Position numbers and translations under genes: made by a program. Source: Pelagibacterium lacus (GTDB taxonomy: Bacteria; Pseudomonadota; Alphaproteobacteria; Rhizobiales; Devosiaceae). Taken from it: 64,000 nucleotides of DNA. Every line of letters begins with the position of its first letter. Within the stretch, counting starts at the first letter, position 1. The notes under the pieces were generated by a model. The model did not search any database. It saw nothing but the letters and a program-made list of their open reading frames with translations, and was not told the DNA's origin. The DNA is taken from the NCBI RefSeq assembly GCF_003345525.1, contig NZ_QQNH01000002.1, positions 62,001-126,000 on the forward strand, read 5' to 3'. Of the stretch, positions 18,488 through 27,851 are shown piece after piece.

Positions 18488-20143
18488 ATGGCGCGTCAAT
18501 TCATCTATCATATGCACGGCATGTCGAAGGCCTATTCGGGAGGGAAGAAGGTCATCGACAACATGAACCTCTCCTTTTATCCCGATGCCAAGATCGGCAT
18601 TCTCGGGCCCAACGGCGCCGGCAAGTCGACCCTGCTCAAGATCATGGCCGGGATCGATACCGAATTCACCGGCGAAGCCTGGGCGGCCGATGGCGCGACG
18701 GTGGGCTATCTGGCCCAGGAGCCTCAGCTCGACGAACAGCTCGACGTCAAGGGCAACGTCATGATCGGGGTCAAGGAAAAGCAGGCCGTCCTCGACCGCT
18801 ACAACGAACTGATGATGAACTATTCCGACGAGACGGCCGACGAAGCGGCAAAGCTCCAGGACCAGATCGATGCCGAGGACCTGTGGGACCTCGATTCCAA
18901 GGTCGAGATGGCCATGGATGCGCTGCGCTGCCCGCCAGCGGGCGAAAACGTCGTCAATCTGTCGGGCGGTGAAAAGCGCCGCGTGGCGCTGTGCCAGCTG
19001 CTGCTGAGCCAGCCCGACCTGCTGCTGCTCGACGAGCCGACCAACCATCTGGACGCCGAAACCACGGCGTGGCTGGAAAAGCACCTGCGCGACTATCCGG
19101 GCGCCGTGCTGATCATCACCCACGACCGCTATTTCCTCGATAACGTCACCGGCTGGATCCTCGAGCTCGACCGCGGCAAGGGCCATCCTTACGAGGGCAA
19201 CTACACCGCTTATCTCGACGCCAAGGCCAAGCGCATGCGGCAGGAGAAGTCCGAGGATGCGGCGCGGGCCAAGGTGCTGGAGCGGGAAAAGGAGTGGCTG
19301 GGACAGTCGCCGCAGGCGCGCCAGACCAAGTCCAAGGCGCGTATCCGGGCCTATGACGAACTGGTCAAGATCAACGAGGCGCGCACCCAGTCCTCGACGG
19401 CGCAGATCATCATTCCGCCCGGGGAACGCCTGGGCCAGAACGTCATCGATGTCGACAACATCTCCAAGGGCTTTGGCGATCGCCTGCTGATCGACGGGCT
19501 TTCGTTCAAGCTGCCGCCGGGCGGCATTGTCGGGGTGATCGGGCCGAACGGGGCGGGCAAGTCCACGCTCTTCAAGATGCTGACCGGGCAGGAACAGCCC
19601 GACAGCGGATCGATCACCGTGGGCGAGAGCGTGCATCTGGGCTATGTGGACCAGAGCCGCGACAGCCTCGATCCCAAGAAGTCGGTCTGGGAGGAAATCT
19701 CGGGCGGCAACGACATCATCATGCTGGGCAAGCGCGAGGTGAATTCCCGGGCCTATACGTCCTCGTTCAACTTCAAGGGCGGCGACCAGCAGCAGCCGGT
19801 GGGCACGCTGTCGGGCGGCCAGCGCAACCGCGTGCACCTGGCCAAGATGCTCAAATCGGGCGCCAACGTCCTGCTGCTCGACGAACCGACCAACGACCTC
19901 GACACCGAAACCCTCGCGGCGCTGGAAGAGGCGCTGGAGGAATTCGCCGGATGCGCGGTGATCATCTCGCACGACCGCATGTTCCTCGACCGGCTGGCCA
20001 CCCATATCCTCGCCTTTGAGGGCGACAGCCATGTGGAGTGGTTCGAGGGCAACTTCCAGGACTACGAGGCCGACAAAGTGCGGCGCCTGGGCCCCGACGC
20101 GGTCAACCCCAGGCGGGTGACCTACAAGCCGCTGACCCGCTAG
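18488..20143 (+). CDS. ettA: ABC-F ATPase EttA (energy-dependent translational throttle)
   Basis: 551 residues with two ABC ATPase domains in one chain and no membrane segment, the ABC-F layout. Walker A motifs GPNGAGKST lie at about 40-48 and 352-360; signature motifs are LSGGEKRR and LSGGQRNR, and both Walker B/H-switch regions read LLLLDEPTNHLD and LLLDEPTNDLD. The linker between the domains and the full length fit EttA, which binds the ribosomal E site and gates the first peptide bonds according to ATP/ADP ratio. The start at 18488 matches the family N-terminus (MARQFIYHM); an upstream frame extension is not conserved in character. Confidence 0.93.
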   Translation: MARQFIYHMHGMSKAYSGGKKVIDNMNLSFYPDAKIGILGPNGAGKSTLLKIMAGIDTEFTGEAWAADGATVGYLAQEPQLDEQLDVKGNVMIGVKEKQAVLDRYNELMMNYSDETADEAAKLQDQIDAEDLWDLDSKVEMAMDALRCPPAGENVVNLSGGEKRRVALCQLLLSQPDLLLLDEPTNHLDAETTAWLEKHLRDYPGAVLIITHDRYFLDNVTGWILELDRGKGHPYEGNYTAYLDAKAKRMRQEKSEDAARAKVLEREKEWLGQSPQARQTKSKARIRAYDELVKINEARTQSSTAQIIIPPGERLGQNVIDVDNISKGFGDRLLIDGLSFKLPPGGIVGVIGPNGAGKSTLFKMLTGQEQPDSGSITVGESVHLGYVDQSRDSLDPKKSVWEEISGGNDIIMLGKREVNSRAYTSSFNFKGGDQQQPVGTLSGGQRNRVHLAKMLKSGANVLLLDEPTNDLDTETLAALEEALEEFAGCAVIISHDRMFLDRLATHILAFEGDSHVEWFEGNFQDYEADKVRRLGPDAVNPRRVTYKPLTR

Positions 20144-20156
20144 ATCGATCTGCAGG

Positions 20157-20188
20157 GGCGCCGGGGTTTTTCCCCGGCGCCGTCATTT
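20157..20188 (+). terminator. Intrinsic terminator after ettA
   Basis: A perfect 10-bp stem GGCGCCGGGG (20157-20166) pairs with 20172-20181 around a TTTTT loop, followed by GTCATTTT. It lies 13 bp after the ettA stop codon. Confidence 0.8.
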
Positions 20189-20205
20189 TGGTATAGGCTC
20201 TGGCC

Positions 20206-21039
20206 ATGATCGAACCGTTCTCCATCGCTATCGAAGACGCACGCTTTGCGGGGCTGGAGGCCGGGGAGGGGATTCCGGTGGTGTTCCTGCATGCGGGGGT
20301 GTGCGACAGCCGTATGTGGGAAAGCCAGATCGCGGCGGTGGCCGAGGCCGGGTTCTGGGGCGTGGCCTATGACCGACGCGGGTTCGGGGGGACCGAGACG
20401 CCGGATGAGGGCTTCTCCCCCCTCGAGGATCTCGAAGCGGTGCTCGACGGGTTGGGAATCCATGCGGCGGTGGTCGTCGGCGCCTCGATAGGCGGGGCGC
20501 TGGCCATCGATTTCACCCTGGCCAATCCCGAGCGGGTGGCCGGGCTGGTGCTGATGGGTACCTCGATTTCCGGTGCGAGGCCCCCGGCGCTGCCGCCGGA
20601 GATCATGACCATCGTCCACGCCATGGAGGCGGTGGAGGAGAGCGGGGACGTCGACGCGATGAATGCCGTCGACGCCCATGCTTGGCTCGACGGGCCGCTC
20701 TCGGAGAGCGGGCGGGTAGGCGATCCGGTGCGGGCGCTGTTCAAGGCGATGAACGGGACCATCTTGCGCAAGCCCAGGCTGACGCGGCAGGAGCCGGTGC
20801 AACCGGCGCGGGATGCGGTGGGCGATATCGATACGCCGACCCTGCTCATCGCCGGCGATCTCGATTTTCCCCATGTGGTCAACCGGCACGACGACCTCTC
20901 CGAGGAGATGGAGAACGCCTTCGCGGTGGTGATCGAGGGGACGGCGCATCTGCCCAATCTGGAGCGGCCCGACCTGTTCAACCCGCTGCTGCTCGAATTC
21001 CTCGCCACATTGACCGGGGGCGAAGGCAACGGGGGGTGA
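20206..21039 (+). CDS. Alpha/beta hydrolase
   Basis: 277 residues with an alpha/beta hydrolase fold. The nucleophile elbow is GASIGG with S94, the oxyanion-region motif is LHAG at 28-31, a likely catalytic acid lies in AGDLDF and the histidine in GTAHLPNLE near the C-terminus. There is no signal peptide, so it is cytoplasmic. The sequence resembles the 3-oxoadipate enol-lactonase-like and non-heme peroxidase-like groups, but the substrate cannot be read from sequence. It stands alone between the ettA terminator and rarD. Confidence 0.8.
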   Translation: MIEPFSIAIEDARFAGLEAGEGIPVVFLHAGVCDSRMWESQIAAVAEAGFWGVAYDRRGFGGTETPDEGFSPLEDLEAVLDGLGIHAAVVVGASIGGALAIDFTLANPERVAGLVLMGTSISGARPPALPPEIMTIVHAMEAVEESGDVDAMNAVDAHAWLDGPLSESGRVGDPVRALFKAMNGTILRKPRLTRQEPVQPARDAVGDIDTPTLLIAGDLDFPHVVNRHDDLSEEMENAFAVVIEGTAHLPNLERPDLFNPLLLEFLATLTGGEGNGG

Positions 21040-21124
21040 TGGGTCGATCACAAACTGTGGCTGGCCAGGATGGAAACCCGCCGGTAGAGTTTAAGCCCTA
21101 GTTGGCCCAGCAAGGTTCTGATCC

Positions 21125-22075
21125 ATGACATCGATCGAAGGCGCTCCCGCTGCCAAGGGCGTGCGGTCCTCCCGGCCTGTCGGGCCGGACGACAATGTGC
21201 GTCTCGGGGTGATCGCGGCGCTGTTCACCTATACGCTGTGGGGCGTGCTGCCGCTGTTCTTCAAGCTGCTCGAGCATGTCGATCCGGCCGGTGTGGTGGC
21301 CAATCGCATCCTGTTCTCGCTGGTGCTCGTCGTGGCGATCCTGTGGATGCGCGGGCAGTTCGGCGAGGTGCGGGCGGCGCTGAAGGACCGGCGGACGGTG
21401 CTGGCGCTGGCGCTCTCGGCGGTTCTGATTGCCGGCAACTGGCTGATCTTCATCTGGGCGGTGGGCAATGGGCATGTGCTCGAAGTCAGCTTCGGTTATT
21501 TCATCAATCCGCTGGTGAGCGTGGCCATCGGCATGGTGTTCCTGGGCGAGAAACTGACGCGGACCCAGGTGATCGCCATCGGCGTGGCGGTGGTCGCCAT
21601 CCTGATCCAGGCGGTGGGGCTGGGCACCATCCCCTGGGTGGCGCTGGCGCTGGCGTTCAGCTTCGGGTTCTACGGCTATGTGCGCAAGACGGTGAATGTG
21701 GGTTCGGCGGCGGGGCTGGGGATCGAGACCGCGGTGCTGGTGCCGCTGAGCGTGGTTTACATCGGCTATCTGCTGGCCGGGCCGGCCCCGGATTTCTATG
21801 CCGATCCTTTCACCACCATGCTGCTGGTCATGACCGGGCCGCTGACTGCGGTGCCGCTGGTGATGTTCGCCTTCGCGGCGCGGCAATTGCGGCTTTCGAC
21901 CATTGGCATGTTCCAGTACATCGCGCCCTCAATGCAGTTCCTTTCAGCGGTGGTGCTGTTCGGGGAAGAATTGAGCCCGGCGCGGCTGGTGAGCTTTGCG
22001 CTCATCTGGCTGTCGCTCGCAATCTTCTCGGTCGGCTCGTTCCGCTCGCGGGGACGGGACCCCCGACCGGCCTAG
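21125..22075 (+). CDS. rarD: EamA-family transporter RarD
   Basis: 316 residues with ten predicted membrane segments in two EamA repeats. Conserved RarD features include the N-terminal TYTLWGVLPLFFKL stretch, FGYFINPLVSV in the middle and GMFQYIAPSMQF near the end. The protein is named for chloramphenicol sensitivity in Pseudomonas, but its natural substrate is not known. The ATG at 21125 starts a hydrophilic 25-residue leader before the first helix. Its 3' end overlaps the 3' end of the convergent oxyR by 4 bp. Confidence 0.88.
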   Translation: MTSIEGAPAAKGVRSSRPVGPDDNVRLGVIAALFTYTLWGVLPLFFKLLEHVDPAGVVANRILFSLVLVVAILWMRGQFGEVRAALKDRRTVLALALSAVLIAGNWLIFIWAVGNGHVLEVSFGYFINPLVSVAIGMVFLGEKLTRTQVIAIGVAVVAILIQAVGLGTIPWVALALAFSFGFYGYVRKTVNVGSAAGLGIETAVLVPLSVVYIGYLLAGPAPDFYADPFTTMLLVMTGPLTAVPLVMFAFAARQLRLSTIGMFQYIAPSMQFLSAVVLFGEELSPARLVSFALIWLSLAIFSVGSFRSRGRDPRPA

Positions 22076-22989
22076 GCGAGGCGGAGATCGGTACGCAGGG
22101 CTGCCTCGCCGACTTCAGTGAGGATGGCAGCGATGCGGCGGAACAGCGCTTCATAGGGCGAGCCGGCGCGCCAGACCAGCCGCAGCAGCCGGCCGGCGCC
22201 GGGCGCGCGCAGGGTGTGGATGTCGATGCGCCGGTTCTGCTCCTCACGCTTGAGGCTGATGGCGGGCAGCAACGTGACGCCATAGCCATTGGCGACCAGT
22301 TCGAGAATGGTGGCGAGCGAGGTGGCGGCGAAGGTGCGGCCCTGCAGGTCAGGTTTCAGCGCGCAGGCATCGACGGCCTGATCGCGCAGGCAATGACCTT
22401 CCTCGAGCAGCAGCACCTCATCGCGGGGCAGGTCGGACAGGGCGACCGGGTCCTCGAAGTCGGCGCCCCGGGGAGTGGCCAGCACAAAGGGATCGGCAAA
22501 GAGCGGCACGGTGGTGAGGTTGGACCGGGTGGTTTCGGTGGCGATCAGCGCCAGGTCGAAATCGCCCTTGGCAAGCCCCGACAACAACCGATCGGTCTTG
22601 CCTTCGCTGACCGCGAAACCGATCTCGGGCAGCGCGATGCCCAAAGCGGGCAGGATCTCGGGCAGGAGATAGGGAGCTACCGTGGGGATGAGCGCGAACC
22701 GCAAGGGCCGGGCGGGACGGCCCGCCGAGGCGTCGGCGAAGCCTTCGAGTTCGGCGGCGGCGTTGAGCACCCGTGTAGCGTAGTCGAGGAATTCCCGACC
22801 GAAGGGGGTGAGGGCTACGGCCTTGCCGCTGCGGTCGAAGATCGCCGAATTGCAGCGCTCCTCAAGCAGCTTGACCTGCTGAGAGAGGGCGGGCTGGGTT
22901 ACGTGGCACCGCGCGGCGGCCCGGCCGAAATGGCCCTCCTCGGCGATGATCCGGGCATAATGGAGCTGGCGGAGCGTGATGGCCGACAT
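22072..22989 (-). CDS. oxyR: Peroxide-sensing LysR-type regulator OxyR
   Basis: 305 residues with a LysR-type helix-turn-helix at the N-terminus (about 1-60) and a regulatory domain. The two peroxide-sensing cysteines are present, C200 and C209 in EEGHCLRDQAVDAC, at the same nine-residue spacing as C199/C208 of E. coli OxyR. Oxidation by hydrogen peroxide forms a disulfide that switches DNA binding. The start at 22989 gives the canonical MSAITLRQLHY N-terminus; an upstream extension lies inside the control region. The divergent neighbour is a catalase, the expected target. Confidence 0.95.
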   Translation of the reverse strand: MSAITLRQLHYARIIAEEGHFGRAAARCHVTQPALSQQVKLLEERCNSAIFDRSGKAVALTPFGREFLDYATRVLNAAAELEGFADASAGRPARPLRFALIPTVAPYLLPEILPALGIALPEIGFAVSEGKTDRLLSGLAKGDFDLALIATETTRSNLTTVPLFADPFVLATPRGADFEDPVALSDLPRDEVLLLEEGHCLRDQAVDACALKPDLQGRTFAATSLATILELVANGYGVTLLPAISLKREEQNRRIDIHTLRAPGAGRLLRLVWRAGSPYEALFRRIAAILTEVGEAALRTDLRLA

Positions 22990-23108
22990 GAGTGCGCCTT
23001 GATTAGATTGTCTTATCCTCAAGCATAGTTTTATCAATTTGATTAATCGGCGCAAGAGGGGTAAAAACGCTTATCAGTTTAGAATCAATACAAACTAGGA
23101 GGTCTCAT
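22990..23108. promoter_or_regulatory. Shared oxyR-katA control region
   Basis: This 119-bp AT-rich gap between divergent oxyR and katA holds several ATAG/TATC-like elements (for example ATAGTTTTATCAA and CTTATCAG) that could be OxyR half-sites; I cannot fix the exact operator. A possible katA promoter is TTGATT with TAAAAA 17 bp downstream. AGGAGG stands 6 bases before the katA ATG. Confidence 0.6.
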
Positions 23109-24590
23109 ATGTCTGACAGGCCAACACTGACGACCAGCGCCGGCGCGCCGGTCTCGGACAACCAGAATTCGATCACCGCGGGTCCGCGCGGCCCGGTGCT
23201 GATGCAGGATTACCAGCTCATCGAGAAGCTGGCGCACCAGAACCGCGAGCGCATTCCCGAGCGCGCCGTCCATGCCAAGGGCTGGGGCGCCTATGGCACG
23301 ATGAAGATCACCGGCGACATCTCCAAATATACCCGCGCCAAGGCCTTGCAGCCGGGTGCGGAAACCCCGCTGCTGCTGCGGTTTTCCACCGTGGCCGGCG
23401 AAATGGGCGCCGCCGATGCCGAGCGCGACGTGCGCGGCTTTTCGCTCAAGTTCTATACCGAAGAAGGCAATTGGGACCTGGTGGGCAACAACACCCCGGT
23501 GTTCTTTGTCCGCGATCCTCTGAAGTTCCCCGACTTCATCCACACCCAGAAGCGCCACCCGCGCACCAATCTGCGCTCGGCGACGGCGATGTGGGATTTC
23601 TGGTCGCTTTCGCCCGAAAGCCTGCACCAGGTCACCATCCTGATGTCGGATCGCGGCCTGCCGATCGCGCCCATGTTCATGAACGGTTACGGCTCGCATA
23701 CCTATTCGTTCTGGAACAACAATGGCGAGCGATTCTGGGTGAAGTTCCACTTCAAGACCCAGCAGGGCCACAAGTTCCACTCCAACGAGGAAGCCGAGCA
23801 GGTCATCGCCAAGACGCGCGAGAGCTATCAGGAGGCCCTGTTCGGCGGTATCGAGCGTGGCGAATATCCGCGCTGGACGGTTCAGGTCCAGATCATGCCC
23901 GAGGCGGATGCGGAAAAGACGTCCTACAATCCGTTCGATCTCACCAAGGTCTGGCCGCATGCGGAATACCCGCCGATCGAGATCGGGGTGCTGGAGCTCA
24001 ACCGCAATCCGGACAATTATTTCGCCGAGATCGAACAGGCGGCCTTCTCGCCGTCCAATATCGTGCCGGGTATCGGGCATTCGCCCGACAAGATGCTGCA
24101 GGCGCGGGTCTTCTCCTATGCCGACGCGCATCGCTACCGCCTGGGCACCCATTACGAGTCCATCCCGGTCAACGCGCCGCGCCGCCCCGTGCACCACTAT
24201 CACCGCGATGGCCAGATGAACGTTTTCGGCGGCATCAAGACCGGCAATCCGGACGCCTATTACGAACCCAACAGCTTTGGCGGCCCGGCCGAGGACAAGT
24301 CGGTGCAGGAACCGCCGCTCAAGATCTCGGGCGATGCCGACCGGTACAATCACCGCGAGGGCAATGACGATTTCGGCCAGCCGCGGGCGCTGTTCAACCT
24401 GTTCGACGATGGCCAGAAGAAGCGGTTGTTCTCCAATATCGCCGCGGCGATGGGGGGCGTGCCGGACGAAATCATCGAGCGGCAGTGCAAGCTGTTCGAC
24501 CAGGTCCATCCGGAATATGGGGCGGGCGTGCGGGCCGCGATCGCGGCCGGCAAGCAGGAGCGTCCGGCCGCCATTTCGGCCGCCGAATAG
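23109..24590 (+). CDS. katA: Monofunctional haem catalase
   Basis: 493 residues, the small-subunit (clade 3) size. It converts hydrogen peroxide to water and oxygen. The distal haem residues are H55 in ERAVHAKG and N128 in VGNNTP, 73 residues apart as in bovine catalase (H74, N147); the proximal tyrosine lies in [12 protein letters not shown] near 337. The N-terminus has no signal peptide, so it is cytoplasmic. AGGAGG stands 6 bases before the ATG. The divergent oxyR suggests peroxide induction. Confidence 0.96.
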   Translation: MSDRPTLTTSAGAPVSDNQNSITAGPRGPVLMQDYQLIEKLAHQNRERIPERAVHAKGWGAYGTMKITGDISKYTRAKALQPGAETPLLLRFSTVAGEMGAADAERDVRGFSLKFYTEEGNWDLVGNNTPVFFVRDPLKFPDFIHTQKRHPRTNLRSATAMWDFWSLSPESLHQVTILMSDRGLPIAPMFMNGYGSHTYSFWNNNGERFWVKFHFKTQQGHKFHSNEEAEQVIAKTRESYQEALFGGIERGEYPRWTVQVQIMPEADAEKTSYNPFDLTKVWPHAEYPPIEIGVLELNRNPDNYFAEIEQAAFSPSNIVPGIGHSPDKMLQARVFSYADAHRYRLGTHYESIPVNAPRRPVHHYHRDGQMNVFGGIKTGNPDAYYEPNSFGGPAEDKSVQEPPLKISGDADRYNHREGNDDFGQPRALFNLFDDGQKKRLFSNIAAAMGGVPDEIIERQCKLFDQVHPEYGAGVRAAIAAGKQERPAAISAAE

Positions 24591-24615
24591 CGAGCCTCTT
24601 TTTCCAAGAATGAGG

Positions 24616-24645
24616 AGCGGCCCGGCTTGGCAAAGCCGGGCCGCT
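24616..24645 (+). terminator. Intrinsic terminator after katA
   Basis: A 13-bp perfect stem AGCGGCCCGGCTT (24616-24628) pairs with 24633-24645 around a GGCA loop, 25 bp after the katA stop codon. The T run is short (TTCG), so termination may be partial. Confidence 0.65.
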
Positions 24646-24761
24646 TCGCGTTGGTGCGATTGAAGCGCATTTTAATCAAATACACCCTGTCCCATTCAGC
24701 GGGGCGAAAAGGGAGGTCTGGCACGGTGGGCCATCAGACGGCGGTTGCCGGGGAGACTGAC

Positions 24762-25880
24762 ATGAGCGAAGCGCGCGAGTCTTTGAAGGCATTTGCCAAT
24801 TTCAGGGTGTTGAACGGCGATTCCGATGCATCGGAACGCGACCATCTGATCCGCAATCTGGCGCAATTGTTTTCCTATGTTTCGGATCGCTGCGACGACG
24901 AGCAGGTTGCTCAATACGACGAGGTCTTGTGCCAACTGGCCGATATCGTCGAGGTGGAGGCGCGCTCGCATGTGGCCAATCTGCTGGCGCCACTGGAACG
25001 CGCGCCGGGATCGGTGGTGCTGCGTCTTGCCAATGACGTGATCGAGGTGGCCGAGCCGCTGCTCGAATTCTCCACCGTCTTGTCCGATGACGACCTGATT
25101 GAGATCGCCGAGCATCAGAGCGAGGCGCATCGGGTGGCGATCGCGGGCCGCAGGGATCTGGCGTCGCGGGTCGGCGAGGCCATCGTCGCCTTCGGGCAGG
25201 AGCCCTCGGTGACGCGGCTGCTCAAGAACGAGCAGGCACGGTTGAGCCGGTCGGCGATCGAAAAGATCGCGGTGATCGCCCAGCAGAGCGAGGCGCTGGC
25301 CCAGATGCTGCGCAGCCGCTCCGACATCGACTGGCCGCATCTGCGGGCGGAAGTCTCGGCCATAGGGGCCAGGGCGCTGGAAAGTCTCGGCCTGATGGCG
25401 CGGGAGGATGGCCGGGTGACGGCGTCCCGCGTGCAAGCGGTGGTCTATAACCGCATCAAGAACCAGGCGGGGTTTTCCGCCCAGGAATGGAAGCTGGCCT
25501 GGAACCAGGTGAAGGCCCTGGCCGACCGGCGGCGGTTCGATCTCAAGGCGCTGCACCGGTTCACGCGGTTCGGCTATGGCCACCATACGGCGGCCGGGCT
25601 GACCATGCTGCTGGAGGTGCGTCCGGAAATCATCGTCAAATGGCTGGCAATGCAGGACTATGTGGCGTTCACCGTCGCGGCCCGCGCCATCGGGCTCGAT
25701 GCCGACCTGTTTCAGGCGGTGGTGACGGTGCTGCCCTGGCGGGACATGCCGAGCCGGCTCGACATCGAGAACGTCCGCCGGCGCTTCGAGGCGCTGAGCG
25801 AGGAGGAGGCCTCGGAGATCTTCGAGCTGTGGCGGTCGCATTCCTTCCGGCGGCGAATTTCGGAAGAAGCCGTGGCGTGA
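24762..25880 (+). CDS. DUF2336-domain protein
   Basis: A 372-residue, mostly alpha-helical soluble protein with the DUF2336 layout: repeated short helices (SRSAIEKIAVIAQQSEALAQML, described by position about 160-180) that look HEAT-like. The family is common in Alphaproteobacteria and its function is not known. The ATG at 24762 has GGGGAGA 6 bases before it; an upstream frame extension runs through the katA terminator and is rejected. It stands as a single gene between catalase and the metF operon. Confidence 0.7.
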   Translation: MSEARESLKAFANFRVLNGDSDASERDHLIRNLAQLFSYVSDRCDDEQVAQYDEVLCQLADIVEVEARSHVANLLAPLERAPGSVVLRLANDVIEVAEPLLEFSTVLSDDDLIEIAEHQSEAHRVAIAGRRDLASRVGEAIVAFGQEPSVTRLLKNEQARLSRSAIEKIAVIAQQSEALAQMLRSRSDIDWPHLRAEVSAIGARALESLGLMAREDGRVTASRVQAVVYNRIKNQAGFSAQEWKLAWNQVKALADRRRFDLKALHRFTRFGYGHHTAAGLTMLLEVRPEIIVKWLAMQDYVAFTVAARAIGLDADLFQAVVTVLPWRDMPSRLDIENVRRRFEALSEEEASEIFELWRSHSFRRRISEEAVA

Positions 25881-25925
25881 GGGCCGAACGCCACAAGGAC
25901 GCAGTTGGCGGTTGACACAGGTCAT

Positions 25926-25941
25926 ATAAAGATATCTTTAT
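25926..25941. promoter_or_regulatory. 16-bp palindromic operator upstream of the ArsR-metF operon
   Basis: ATAAAGATATCTTTAT is a perfect palindrome 34 bp before the regulator's GTG. A TTGACA box at 25912-25917 lies just upstream, so a repressor bound here would cover the spacer and -10 region. The site is the natural target of the ArsR-type protein that follows and suggests autorepression together with metF. Confidence 0.7.
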
Positions 25942-25975
25942 GTCTCTGGAATGATCATGACCGGGGACGCCGCAA

Positions 25976-26920
25976 GTGCGCAAACCGCAGGACATCGTCG
26001 GGATATTGAAGGCGGCGGGCGAAAGCACGCGGCTTCGCATTCTGGCGTTGCTCGCGCAGGGCGAACTCAGCGTCAAGGACCTGACGGAAATCCTCGACCA
26101 GAGCCAGCCGCGCGTCTCTCGGCACCTCAAGCTCCTCGCCGATGCGGAGATGGTGACGCGGCATGCCGAGGGCGCCTGGGCCTATTTCCGGCTCAATCGC
26201 GAGGCGGCGAGCGGGGCGCTCAACGACTGGATCGTCTCCCATATCGACGCCGATGCCACGGCCTTGCGCGGCGACCGCGACAAGCTGGCGGCGCTGCGCG
26301 CCATGCAACGTCAGCGGGCCGCCGATTTCTTCAGCACCATCGCCGGGGACTGGGATCGGCTGCGCAGCCTGCATGTGCCCGAGGCGGCGGTGGAGGAGGC
26401 CATCCTGGCGGCGGTGGGCGGGGAGGTCGAGAGCTTCCTCGACCTGGGCACCGGGACCGGGCGTATGCTGGAACTCCTGGCCGGGCATTACCGCCGGGCG
26501 GTGGGACTAGATTCCAGCCGCGAGATGCTGGCGCTGGCGCGGGCCAAACTCGATGCCGAACAGATCGACCACGCGCAGGTGCGGCTGGGCGACATCACCG
26601 ACCTCGCCGATCATGCGGGCTCGGCCGACCTCGTCATGCTGCATCAGGTGCTGCACTATTTCGACGATCCCGGCGTGCCGCTGGGCCGGGCCGGGGCGTG
26701 CCTGCGGCCGGGCGGGCGCATCGTCGTCGTCGATTTCGCGCCCCACGACCATGAATTCCTCCGCAGCGAGCAGGCGCATCGCCGCCTGGGTCTTTCGGAC
26801 CAGCAGATGGAAGTGTGGGGGCGCAATGCCGGGCTCGACATCCACCACGCAAGGCAGTTTCCGCCGCGGGCGGAGGATGGGCTGACCGTGTGCCTCTGGG
26901 TGCTCGCGCAGGCGGCCTGA
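25976..26920 (+). CDS. ArsR-type regulator fused to a SAM-dependent methyltransferase domain
   Basis: 314 residues. Residues about 8-85 form a winged-helix ArsR domain (LSVKDLTEILDQSQPRVSRH) without the usual metal-binding cysteines. Residues about 125-310 form a class I methyltransferase fold with the SAM-binding motif DLGTGTG at 156-162 and acidic D179 at the end of strand two. It precedes metF by 28 bp, so sensing of S-adenosylmethionine or S-adenosylhomocysteine to control methionine/folate metabolism is likely, comparable to SahR-type ArsR proteins; the ligand is inference. The only in-frame start is GTG 25976, with GGGGA about 8 bases upstream. Confidence 0.82.
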   Translation: MRKPQDIVGILKAAGESTRLRILALLAQGELSVKDLTEILDQSQPRVSRHLKLLADAEMVTRHAEGAWAYFRLNREAASGALNDWIVSHIDADATALRGDRDKLAALRAMQRQRAADFFSTIAGDWDRLRSLHVPEAAVEEAILAAVGGEVESFLDLGTGTGRMLELLAGHYRRAVGLDSSREMLALARAKLDAEQIDHAQVRLGDITDLADHAGSADLVMLHQVLHYFDDPGVPLGRAGACLRPGGRIVVVDFAPHDHEFLRSEQAHRRLGLSDQQMEVWGRNAGLDIHHARQFPPRAEDGLTVCLWVLAQAA

Positions 26921-26948
26921 ACGATCAAGCAAGAAGGAACAGACCACA

Positions 26949-27851
26949 GTGGGACCGACACGGGCCGAGAACCGTTTGAGCCGTCAGCCGGAAAGCCGGC
27001 TGCCCGAAATCGCCGTGAGCTTCGAGTTCTTTCCGCCCAAGACCGATGCGATGGAAGAGCGGTTCTGGGACAGCCTGGCGCGGCTGGCCCCGCTCAAGCC
27101 GCGTTTCGTTTCGGTGACCTATGGGGCAGGGGGCTCGACCCGCGAGCGGACATTGCGCATGGTATCGCGGATCACCACGGACTCCGGGGTGCCGGCTGCG
27201 GCGCATCTCACCTGCGTGGGGGCGACGCGGGCCGAAGTCGACGATGTGGTGCGCGGCTATGCCGAGGCCGGGGTGAGCCGCATCGTGGCGCTGCGGGGGG
27301 ATCCGCCGGCGGGCGTCGGCCAGCCTTTTGCGCCGCATCCCGAGGGCTATCAAAACGCCGCCGATCTCGTGGCGGGCATCCGCAAACTGGGCGATTTCGA
27401 CATTTCGGTCGCCGCCTATCCGGAAAAGCATCCCCAGAGCCTCGATTGGGACGCCGAGATCGACAATCTCAAGCGCAAGCTCGACGCGGGCGCGGCGCGG
27501 GCCATCACGCAGATGTTCTTCGAAAACGCCGATTACTGGCGGTTCGTGGAGCGGGCGCAGAAGGCGGGCATCACGGCGCCGATCGTGCCGGGAATCCAGC
27601 CAATCCATTCGTTCAAGCAGATCAGCGGGTTTGCCGGACGCTGCGGCGCCTTGATCCCGCAATGGCTGGCGGACCGGTTCGAGGGGCTGGACAATGATCC
27701 GGAAACCCATGCGCTGGTGGCCGCGGCGGTGGCGGCCGAGCAGGTGACCGAACTGCTCGATTCCGGGGTGACCGAGTTCCATTTCTATACGCTCAACCGC
27801 TCCAACCTGGTGCTGGCGCTGGCGCGGCTGCTGGGGATACGCCCGGCCTAG
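26949..27851 (+). CDS. metF: Methylenetetrahydrofolate reductase
   Basis: 300 residues, the bacterial MetF length. The enzyme reduces 5,10-methylene-THF to 5-methyl-THF, the methyl donor for methionine synthesis, using FAD. The N-terminal SFEFFPPK motif carries the catalytic glutamate E26, and the FAD-binding ALRGDPP and later TQMFF motifs are present. The start is GTG 26949. It follows the ArsR-methyltransferase gene and is probably controlled by it. Its 3' end overlaps the convergent smoS 3' end by 4 bp. Confidence 0.94.
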   Translation: MGPTRAENRLSRQPESRLPEIAVSFEFFPPKTDAMEERFWDSLARLAPLKPRFVSVTYGAGGSTRERTLRMVSRITTDSGVPAAAHLTCVGATRAEVDDVVRGYAEAGVSRIVALRGDPPAGVGQPFAPHPEGYQNAADLVAGIRKLGDFDISVAAYPEKHPQSLDWDAEIDNLKRKLDAGAARAITQMFFENADYWRFVERAQKAGITAPIVPGIQPIHSFKQISGFAGRCGALIPQWLADRFEGLDNDPETHALVAAAVAAEQVTELLDSGVTEFHFYTLNRSNLVLALARLLGIRPA

